The notes under the pieces were generated by a model, which saw nothing but the letters and a program-made list of their open reading frames with translations, did no database searches and was not told the origin of the DNA. A stretch of DNA of 64,000 bases from Atriophallophorus winterbourni (taxonomy: Eukaryota; Platyhelminthes; Trematoda; Plagiorchiida; Microphallidae), in assembly GCA_013407085.1 (NCBI GenBank), contig JACCGJ010006000.1, positions 59,648-123,647 on the forward strand, in the 5' to 3' direction. Position 1 is the stretch's first letter; every line of letters starts with the position of its first letter. Below, one piece after another: positions 56,493 through 64,000 of the stretch. The position numbers were made by a program, and so were the translations under genes.

Positions 56493-57274
56493 TTTTTTCT
56501 TCGACACGAAAATCAAGATCAGTGTGATTCCTTTCCTGTCGGTCAATCAGAGCAAATTGGTACAAACTTGACGTTACCTTAAAAACGTTATTGTCAAAGA
56601 TTCACATGCGTCTTCATATTTGTTGGTGTGAGGTATGCAATATTAGAAATAGATATCAACATCTAATTTTGTATATATGTTAAACCTTGCGACAGCTACA
56701 TTATATAAACTACTGATCTATCCAATTTGAGTCAAGCAGTGAAGCAGGCTAGTCCTTATTGTAGCCAGAAAAGTCGTGCGAGACAAGCGGTTGTCAGACC
56801 ATTATAGCTCTCTCCGCACGTAAACTCAATCAAGAAAAAATATCTATCTATATCTATGTATTCTATCTTGTCTCTTAAAAATATGGTTTATTTATCAACG
56901 CGATCTGTATCTTGACTGTATTTCGCCTTCACCAATAAAATTAAAATATTTTATGCTCGCCAGTTTGCTCCTATCGGTAATTCTGACCACTATGTTATTA
57001 GAATTATGCCTAACATTTATCGAAGTACTTGATGTAAATACCTAACCCATCAGTTTTGCAGAAAGGTGACTACCAGAGCCAACGAGCATGAAAAAATGTT
57101 AGGTCTTAGACACATGATTGATACCACTGATTTGCAAATATTTCCTGATTAGGATGTCTCTTATAATGTGACGTGCCATGCTATCTGAGTTTTTGTTTTG
57201 AAATTTGTTGTCCTTCCAACAAAACCGTCAACAGAAATTAAGAGAAAACCTTCATAAACATCAGTGAAGTGCGG
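56493..57274. other. No feature recognised
   Basis: AT-rich sequence outside the duplication. No domain or repeat partner seen. Confidence 0.35.
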
Positions 57275-57401
57275 TTCTATCGATTCTTTCCGATGCACGT
57301 TTAACGGATTTAGGTACCTCGATTGGATGGATAAACGCAACCATCCTCGTTATCCGTTAAACCTTTGCGAGGAAACCAAAGTTAAATTCCCACATTCCCA
57401 C
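57275..57401 (+). repeat. Satellite unit fragment, left of the CR1 insertion
   Basis: GATGCACGTTTAACGGATTT through CCCACATTCCCAC matches the end of the satellite unit at 62559-62669, in the same orientation. It is interrupted after CCCAC by the CR1 element. Confidence 0.85.
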
Positions 57402-57605
57402 TTGAACTTGCGCGGTACGTTCAATTTGGTAGTTTTTTCCACGCTCCGATAAAATATTACGAATTTTCACTATTCCTTGAACTTGCAGTAAAATAGAATC
57501 ACTATTTTACTATATTCTCCATATTTTGCTGACTAATTACGCTAGCGATAAAATCAGCGTGTATTTTTGGTAACGTTTCATTACTCATCATATTATCTGT
57601 CAGAT

Positions 57606-58913
57606 ATGAGTACTAGAAATACATGCCTCAATGTCAAATGTGGCAAAATAGTAGCAAAAGGAATCGAGTGCACAGCATGCAAGCTTTGGGCTCATCATAG
57701 TTGTTCAGGTATACATAAATCTCACTATGGGATTTATGCGAAGTACCGCTGGTTGCAGTGGTACTGTAGCGGCTGTCATCAGGCTGCCACAGACGCCGCT
57801 GGTTTAAAGCCAAGGAATAGTAGGACGTTTCCTTGCTCGTCAGATTCTATACCTGCCCCAACGTGTGCATCTGTTGTGAGGGCTAGTGTGAGTTCTGATA
57901 AAATGGCTGGCACTGACGTAGCTGACAAATCTAGCCAGCTAGGACGTCCTATCAAGCAGGCTACCTCTTCTAAGGTGGTCAAATCTAAAAAGCGTGCTAC
58001 CAAGAACGCCGAAAAAACTGCATCCACACAGGACGCAGTCATAAATGGCCAGGTATCTCGTTCTCAAATGCGAGCTTCTAATAGCAGGGTGGTTACTGTA
58101 GCAGAGATTCTGAAGAGGTGTAGGAAGGCGAATAAAGCTACTACCCAACGGAAGCAACATGAAATTGTTGCCGGATCACCCGCACTGGATCACATTATCC
58201 AGGAATTAAATGAATTGCGCAAGAAATTCGATACATTGCGTGGCAACCCTGCTCCAAAAACTAGAACACGAAATGTACTGGTTTTTAATCGAGCAGAGCC
58301 ATTCATTAAGGAATCGAGGTCTAGAAAAGATTTAGATCGCAGATGTATCAGCGATCTTATCCGCATGGTAGGTCTGAGGCCTTCCACTCCTACAATGCGA
58401 ATGCACCGTCTTGGAAAATGGAAGTTGGATAGTCGCCCTAGGCCAATCCTGGTAGAATTCAAATACCAGGCGGATCGGGACGCTTTACTATCTAAGGCTG
58501 ACCACATCGCCGAAGCAACTTTAGAAAAACTGCAGGTTAAGCCGGACAACCCTCCCGCCTGGATAAGACAATACTCTTCCGCTTCAAATAGGAGGGATCA
58601 GATTGTTAAGACCTCTAATAACGACAAGCGAGGTTGTACAAAGCTAATGGATTCTCTTTCCGAAGTAACGTCTAATCAAGGGCGCCGTTCATTCGAAAAG
58701 GATGGGGCTTCATCAGATGAAGAATTCTTGGAAGCGTCCGAGGATGGGGTCTGTGGTCGTATTATTATCCCTGAAATTCCACAGCTCGTGGTTAGCAACC
58801 TGCAGTGTACAGCTGGTGTTCAGGCCGCACCAGGTGTCTCGGCTATCGCAAGCAGTACGCCAAAAAACGTGCTGACTTCTCGGGTACTCCGCCCGAGAAT
58901 CACACAAGACTAA
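57606..58913 (+). CDS. CR1-like ORF1 protein with PHD-type zinc finger
   Basis: 435 residues from the ATG at 57606; an upstream in-frame TTG at 57567 is not needed. Residues 7-57 hold Cys and His in C4HC3 order (C7, C12, C22, C25, H30, C33, C54, C57), a PHD-finger-like module seen in several CR1-group ORF1 proteins. A basic, Ser/Thr-rich linker follows (about 60-190), then a short helical stretch (IIQELNELRKKFDTL) and a nucleic-acid-binding region (about 218-310: NVLVFNRAEPF, CISDLIRMVGLRPSTPTMRM, ILVEFKYQADRDALLSKAD). It ends TSRVLRPRITQD. Expected role: RNA binding and chaperone activity in the LINE particle. The same PHD layout is in the dead copies at 28000-30800 and 51780-54570. Confidence 0.85.
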   Translation: MSTRNTCLNVKCGKIVAKGIECTACKLWAHHSCSGIHKSHYGIYAKYRWLQWYCSGCHQAATDAAGLKPRNSRTFPCSSDSIPAPTCASVVRASVSSDKMAGTDVADKSSQLGRPIKQATSSKVVKSKKRATKNAEKTASTQDAVINGQVSRSQMRASNSRVVTVAEILKRCRKANKATTQRKQHEIVAGSPALDHIIQELNELRKKFDTLRGNPAPKTRTRNVLVFNRAEPFIKESRSRKDLDRRCISDLIRMVGLRPSTPTMRMHRLGKWKLDSRPRPILVEFKYQADRDALLSKADHIAEATLEKLQVKPDNPPAWIRQYSSASNRRDQIVKTSNNDKRGCTKLMDSLSEVTSNQGRRSFEKDGASSDEEFLEASEDGVCGRIIIPEIPQLVVSNLQCTAGVQAAPGVSAIASSTPKNVLTSRVLRPRITQD

Positions 58914-61729
58914 TTGGGAATAGATTACGTGACACTGCCGCCAAAGTGCTACTCGGGAATGCATGTAGCATCCGAAACAAATGGTCTAAACTCTCCATCC
59001 TTGCACATGAGTTAAGACCGCATGTAATTGCACTGACAGAAACCTGGCTCTCTGCATCTGATGACATTCCTGATATAGTTGGTAACAGCTATTCCGTGAT
59101 CAGGTGTGATAGACCGGGTGCAGTACAAGGTGGTGGTGTTGCTATTCTTCTCAGGTCAGGCCTCCGTACCTCAGAGTTAAACGTTAGGCTTGGCACGCAC
59201 AATGTGCAACTTAGCTCCTGTCTCATTCACTCCTATAAGCAATCTACAGTAATAGCTTGCGTTTATTTGAGTCCCAATTCAGGAGTACAGGATATGTATA
59301 ACTTGCTTGAGAATTTGAGTTCACTACGTGCGCTTGGGTCTCAGGTTCTTATGGTGTGTGACTTTAATCTACCACACATATCTTGGCCTAACCAGAGCTG
59401 CCAAGCTGATAAGATGTCTGAGGACTTCATAGAATGGACCCACAGACATGCTATGAGCCAACATGTAACTGAGCCTACAAGGTTCCGACATGGCTGTGAA
59501 CCTTCGGTCCTGGATCTTGTTATATCTTCGAATGAGCAAATGGTTCGACAGGTGAAATATCTTTCCCCACTAGGGAAAAGTGATCACATCATGATTAGCT
59601 TCCAGCTACTTCTCAGGTATGACAAACCGCCTCCGAAACTAAAGCGCAACTTCAATAGGGTAGACTGGAGTGTTGTCTCAGAAGAAGCAGATCAGATCTT
59701 GTCACAATCTTCTGGTGATGATATGGCAGCAAACTGGCAGCTTAATCACCATTGTCTGTCCACACTGCAAGACAGATTTGCTCCGTTGGTGCACGTCAAA
59801 AGACGCAATAAGCCACAGTGGTGGACACCATCGATGCGCCGTGGTATTAAAATACGGGACCGTGCCTGGAAAACTTACAAGGCTTCTCAGACACAATGGG
59901 CCTGGACTAGGTATAAACTACTTAGAAATAAGGCTGTGGGAAGCCAACGTAAGGCAAAACGTGATTTTGAGGCACGACTGGCATGTAATATAAGACAGTG
60001 CCCAAAGCGTTTCTATAGCTATGCACAATCCAAAGGCAAAACTCGCGATTGCATAGGCAACCTTCAACTGGACAATGGGTCTCAACTAGATTCAGATTCT
60101 GAAAAGGCTTCGGCTTTTCTTGAACATTTTCGAGCTGTTCAGAGGCCTGATCGCCAAACTAATCTCTCGAATATGCCAGTGGACATAAGGTCAGATAGCG
60201 TTCCAACCCTAGATGAAAAAATTTTCACTGATAATGAGGTCAGGCTTGCACTTGAAGCAACAAATCCACATAAATCTGCGGGCCCGGATGGTATTCACCC
60301 TCAATTTATTAAGAACCTGGCGCCTGTATTAGCACAACCGGTGGGTCGCCTCTTTAACGCATCCTTAAGGTATGGGTATATTCCTAGTGCATGGAAGCAG
60401 GCTGATGTGATACCTATACATAAAGGTGGCAGTCGATCTTCAGTATGCAACTACAGACCTGTAAGCCTTACTAGTATCCTTTGCAAAACCCTAGAGAGAC
60501 TTATTAGGGACAGGATCTGTCGCCACCTTGTCTCTGGTTCGTTACTAAACTCTGCTCAGCATGGTTTTCTAAAGGGGAAGTCTTGCCTAACGAACCTATT
60601 ATGTTTTCTAAATGAGGTCACTAGGAGGCTAGATAAAGGCCACCAGGTCGAAGTTCTCTACTTGGACTTCTGCAAAGCCTTTGACTCGGTAAACCACAGG
60701 TTGCTTGCAATGAAAATTGGACAAATAGGTATCGATGGCCCTCTAAAGAACTGGATCACAAATTTCTTGAGCAATCGGTATTTTCGCGTTCGCATAGACA
60801 ATATGTATTCCGCGAAAGCAGGAGTTGTTAGTGGAGTCCCGCAGGGTTCAGTACTAGGCCCACTACTCTTTCTTATCTTCATCGATGATTTGGCATCCTC
60901 GCTTAAGTGGCCCTGCTATATGTTTGCAGACGATGTCAAGTTTATCGGATCGCTGAACGAACAGGATCTTTTTGAGGATATAGAAAAGGTCATCAAGTGG
61001 TCTTCCACGTGGGATCTACAAATCAACTTCTCCAAAAGCTATCTTCTGTCCAAAGCTGCAACGAAGCTGCAGGTTGCTGGACCTGATAACATACTGGAGA
61101 TAACTGGGGTATCAAAAGTCCGGGACTTGGGTATTGCGGTTTTGGCGGACTTTAAATGGGCTGATGAATGTGCAGCTGCTGCACAACGCGCTAGGAACCA
61201 GCTCTTTTGCCTCCGATCAGTTTTATCCTGCAGGTCCCCGGAGGTTTTCATCCCATTGTATAAAGCGATAGTGAGACCTCATCTCGAGTATTGCGTTCAA
61301 GCTTGGTCTCCTTACTTGGAAAAGGACATTGCCACGCTTGACGGTGTTCAGCGCCTAGCTACTCGTATGATTAAAGGGCAATCTGGGAAGTCATGTGAAC
61401 AACGACTTTTGAGTCTAGATCTTTTCTCGCTAAAAAGAAGGCGACTACGTGGGGATCTGATCGAGACCTTTAAAATCGTTAGAGGCTTTAGTTCTATTGA
61501 TCCGGCTGATATGTATGCTCTTGCGCCAGTGGTAGGTACTCGAGGCCATTCACTGAAACTGGCAAAACAACATGTCAGGTCTAATGCACGTAAGCACTTC
61601 TTTAGCGAAAGGGTAGTGAATCATTGGAACTGTCTGCCCGAAGAGGTAGTTTGTTCTACTTCAGTAACCTGCTTCAAAGATAGACTAGACTCGATCTGGC
61701 GCTCTGTGTTTCCAAATTTTTATCCCTAA
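58805..61729 (+). CDS. CR1-like ORF2: AP endonuclease and reverse transcriptase
   Basis: An open frame of 974 codons, -1 relative to ORF1, overlapping it by at least 109 bases. There is no ATG before the endonuclease (first internal Met near residue 164), so start by reinitiation, frameshifting or a non-AUG codon is implied. Endonuclease: GNACSIRNKW, ALTETWLS, CDFNLPH (Asp 186), LDLVISS and KSDHIM (Asp 260). RT: SAGPDGIHPQFIK, NYRPVSLTSILCKTLERLI, YLDFCKAFDSVNHRLL, SGVPQGSVLGPLLF, YMFADDVKF (catalytic FADD 707-710). The C-terminal thumb includes YCVQAWSPYLEKDI and RVVNHWNCLPEEVV. No stops or frameshifts seen, making it the most intact LINE here. Confidence 0.93.
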   Translation: MYSWCSGRTRCLGYRKQYAKKRADFSGTPPENHTRLIGNRLRDTAAKVLLGNACSIRNKWSKLSILAHELRPHVIALTETWLSASDDIPDIVGNSYSVIRCDRPGAVQGGGVAILLRSGLRTSELNVRLGTHNVQLSSCLIHSYKQSTVIACVYLSPNSGVQDMYNLLENLSSLRALGSQVLMVCDFNLPHISWPNQSCQADKMSEDFIEWTHRHAMSQHVTEPTRFRHGCEPSVLDLVISSNEQMVRQVKYLSPLGKSDHIMISFQLLLRYDKPPPKLKRNFNRVDWSVVSEEADQILSQSSGDDMAANWQLNHHCLSTLQDRFAPLVHVKRRNKPQWWTPSMRRGIKIRDRAWKTYKASQTQWAWTRYKLLRNKAVGSQRKAKRDFEARLACNIRQCPKRFYSYAQSKGKTRDCIGNLQLDNGSQLDSDSEKASAFLEHFRAVQRPDRQTNLSNMPVDIRSDSVPTLDEKIFTDNEVRLALEATNPHKSAGPDGIHPQFIKNLAPVLAQPVGRLFNASLRYGYIPSAWKQADVIPIHKGGSRSSVCNYRPVSLTSILCKTLERLIRDRICRHLVSGSLLNSAQHGFLKGKSCLTNLLCFLNEVTRRLDKGHQVEVLYLDFCKAFDSVNHRLLAMKIGQIGIDGPLKNWITNFLSNRYFRVRIDNMYSAKAGVVSGVPQGSVLGPLLFLIFIDDLASSLKWPCYMFADDVKFIGSLNEQDLFEDIEKVIKWSSTWDLQINFSKSYLLSKAATKLQVAGPDNILEITGVSKVRDLGIAVLADFKWADECAAAAQRARNQLFCLRSVLSCRSPEVFIPLYKAIVRPHLEYCVQAWSPYLEKDIATLDGVQRLATRMIKGQSGKSCEQRLLSLDLFSLKRRRLRGDLIETFKIVRGFSSIDPADMYALAPVVGTRGHSLKLAKQHVRSNARKHFFSERVVNHWNCLPEEVVCSTSVTCFKDRLDSIWRSVFPNFYP

Positions 61730-61953
61730 TTTTATAGTTGTTCTTCAATTTGTCGTTGGAATGCACTAATGCCTCTCCTCACTTGTTGGGTGAGGGAGTT
61801 TTTCTGTTGCATTCCAGCCAAAGTCATACCAGAAGAATATTGAACCTACTATTCGAAGTGGAGGACGCTCTTTTGGCTTACCACCGGAAGTATTCTGGAC
61901 GCTCGATTGGCGACTGCCACATATCGTCCTGTGCTAACTGAACTGAACTGAAC
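61730..61953 (+). other. CR1 3' UTR and AACTG-repeat tail
   Basis: Holds a hairpin-capable pair: GGAATGCA at about 61758 and TGCATTCC at about 61808. The end (AACTGAACTGAACTGAACT, 61937-61955) is a 5-bp repeat tail, analogous to the short tandem repeats that end CR1 elements. The other CR1 copies in the window end in a different, ATTGA-type tail, so they belong to another subfamily. Confidence 0.75.
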
Positions 61954-64000
61954 TATGTTGAATCTATTGGGATCTACATCGCCGGTCAGAAACCCGATAA
62001 AAAGCAAACAGAAACAAGTATGTCAGATCTGGTATACATGAACCTGGGTTCAATTAAAGCAGAAATGTGAGACCATTGTTAACAAAATCCAGAGTGATAT
62101 TGAGTAAAATATGTTAACTCTACATGAATGGAGCCTGAATGTTTTGTAAAGGTCAATTTAACAACCCTTAAGTCAGGGTCTTTTATTACATTCGATTCGA
62201 TTGACGTCCAGCATACTTTGGCCTTTCAATTGAATGGAGTGAACGCAACGATCAAATTCATCCGTGCAACCATCGGGATTGAACAGAATTGAAATCTCAT
62301 GATTCCGATGAGAATGAACGTGATTCCATGAGCATCGTCACCGTTGAGAATACACCTGATCAAGAGAAACAGAACAGCGTATGTCACATGTCAAATACAT
62401 GAACCTTGGTTGAATTCAAGAAGCGATATGCAATCGTTGTTGGCAAAAAAGATTGTGACACTCCAGAATTCAGAAATATATAGATGAATGAAGACAGGAA
62501 GACTTCCCTGTTTAATTTCACAGCAGTTGGATGTCATATATCCATTTAGATTCTAGCCGATGCACGTTTAACAGATTCAGTTACCTCGATTAAATGGATA
62601 AACGCAACCATCCTCGTCATCCGTTGAACCTTTGCGAGGAAACCAAAGTAAAATTTCCACATTCCCACGAGTATTATGTTGAATCTATTGGGATCTAAAT
62701 CGCCGGTCAAAAACCTGATGAAAAGCAAACAGAAACAAGTTTGTCAGATCTGGTATACATGAACCTGGGTTCAAATAATGGAGAAATGTGAGACCATTGT
62801 TAACAAAATCCAGAGTGATATTGAGTGAAATATGTTAACTCTACATGAATGAAGCCTGAATGTTTTGCAACGGTCAATTTGACAGCCCTTGAGGCAGGGT
62901 CTTTTATTCCATTCGATTCTGTTGACGTCCAGCATACGTTGGCCTTTCAATTGAATGGAGTGAACGCAACGATCAAATTCATCCGTGCAACCATCGGGAT
63001 TGAACAGAATTGAAATCGCATGATTCCGATGAGAATGAACGTGATTCCATGAGCATCGTCATCGTTGAGAATACACCTGATCAAGAGAAACAGAACAGCG
63101 TATGTCACATGTCAAATACATGAACCTTGGTTGAATTCAAGAAGCGATATGCAATCGTTGTAGGCCAAAATGATTGTGACGCTCCAGAAATCAGGAATAT
63201 ATAGATGATTGAAGACAATAAGACTTCCCTGTTTAATTTCACAGCAGATGGATTTCATATATACATTTCGATTCTATCCGATGCACGTTTAACAGATATA
63301 GGAACCTCGATTGGATGGATAAACGCAACCATCCTCGTCATCTGTTAAACCTTTGCGAGTAACCCAAGTAAAATTCCCACATTCCCACGAGTATTATGTT
63401 GAATCTATTGGGATCTAAATCGCTGGTCAAAAACCTGATGAAAATCAAACAGAAACAATTTTGTCAGATCTGGTATACATGAACCTGGGTTCAAATAATG
63501 GAGAAATGTGAGACCATTGTCAACAAAATCCAGAGTGATATTGAGTGAAATATGTTAACTCTACATGAATGGAGCCTGAATGTTTTGTAGAGGTCAATTT
63601 GACAGCTCTTAAGGCAGGGTCTTTTATTCCATTCGATTCGATTAACGTCCAGCATACGTTGGCCTTTCAATTGAATGGAGTGAATGCAACGATCAAATTC
63701 ATCCGTGCAACCATCGGGATAGAACAGAATTGAAATCTCATGATTCCGATGAGAATGAACGTGATTCCATGAGCATCGTCATCGTTGAGAATACACCTGA
63801 TCAAGAGAAACAGAACAGCGTATGTCACATGTCAAATACATGAAACTTGGTTGAATTCAAGAAGCGAAATGCAATCGTTGTATGCAAAAAAGATTGTGAC
63901 ATTTCAGAAATCGGGATTATATAGATGAATGAAGACAGAAAGACTTCCCTTTCTAACTTCACAGCAGTTAGATGTCATATATCCATTTCGATTCTATTCG
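61954..64000 (+). repeat. 720-bp satellite, dimeric higher-order unit, about 2.8 copies to window edge
   Basis: TATGTTGAATCTATTGGGAT recurs at 61954, 62675 and 63395 (721 and 720 bp). Within each unit two diverged halves align: AGAAACAAGTATGTCAGATC..ATGAACCTGGGTT in the first and AGAACAGCGTATGTCACATG..ATGAACCTTGGTT in the second; likewise GGAGTGAACGCAACGATCAA and GGATAAACGCAACCATCCT. The repeat is thus a higher-order dimer of about 356- and 365-bp monomers. Neighbouring 720-bp units are much more alike than the two monomers. No open frame of note. The array runs off the window end. Confidence 0.92.

Larger units (their letters stand above)
57402..61953 (+). mobile_element. Full-length CR1-like non-LTR retrotransposon, 4552 bp, both ORFs open
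   Basis: The boundaries come from the satellite host: the left flank ends CCCACATTCCCAC, the right flank resumes TATGTTGAATC, and intact units read CCCACGAGTATTATGTTG. The insertion therefore lost about six bases and made no obvious target duplication, as CR1 elements often do. Inside are a 204-bp 5' UTR, ORF1 (57606-58913), overlapping ORF2 (open from 58805 to 61729), about 220 bp of 3' UTR and a tail of AACTG repeats (61938-61953). All motifs needed for retrotransposition appear present, so it may be active or very recently active. Confidence 0.93.

Noticed and set aside
62700..62760. Hammerhead core look-alike in the satellite: CTGATGA then GAAAC, with ACAA/TTGT as a possible helix III
   Set aside because: The segment between the two core parts (AAAGCAAACA) cannot form helix II and the helix I strands next to the core do not pair. 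Other units have CGATAAA or differ in the core. Treated as chance or as a fully decayed relic.
1..64000. CRISPR arrays, prokaryotic operons, phage or plasmid modules
   Set aside because: The short repeats found are satellites or LTRs. All recognised proteins are eukaryotic retroelement proteins, with no bacterial gene order or ribosome binding sites.

Overview
The window reads as repeat-rich DNA from a flatworm, most likely a digenean trematode and possibly a schistosome relative. This is inferred from the combination of AT-rich sequence, CR1-like and RTE-like LINEs, Penelope-like elements (PLEs) with GIY-YIG domains, mag-clade and other gypsy elements, and BEL/Pao elements. The species cannot be told from sequence alone. 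I found no convincing host protein-coding gene, rRNA or intact tRNA. Almost everything is a transposable element, a decayed or rearranged copy of one, or satellite DNA.

Layout. 1-2100 and 6837-9439 are two tandem arrays of a 992-bp unit cut from a gypsy integrase gene. Between them lie an almost perfect PLE palindrome (2985-4276 / 4368-5660) and a gypsy protease-RT-RNase H remnant (5661-6836). 10345-17280 is a patchwork of CR1-like and PLE fragments. 17281-20500 is a PLE on the minus strand, split by a 999-bp mini LTR element (18668-19666) that carries only a gag-like ORF. A hammerhead-ribozyme-like motif (20507-20550) lies just outside the PLE. 21105-23190 holds more CR1 and RTE fragments.

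23191-31834 and 41113-56492 form two halves of a large imperfect inverted duplication of mixed repeats. In 35291-39946, between the halves, sits a nearly intact mag-clade gypsy element with a 5-bp target duplication. The right half is interrupted by a tandem dimer of an internally deleted BEL/Pao element (41988-50893; three LTRs, two bodies), also with a 5-bp target duplication. 57402-61953 is a full-length CR1-like LINE with both ORFs open, inserted in a 720-bp satellite whose unit is a dimer of two diverged ~360-bp monomers. The satellite continues past the end of the window.

The elements record a nested history. PLE, CR1 and gypsy copies decayed first and were then duplicated in tandem or inverted form with their lesions. 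The mini LTR element, the mag gypsy, the BEL dimer and the CR1 came later, and the two-ORF CR1 looks youngest. The most novel candidates are the mini LTR element with an internally duplicated gag domain, the hammerhead-like motif in an inverted PLE terminal repeat, the BEL dimer, and the 992-bp integrase amplification.
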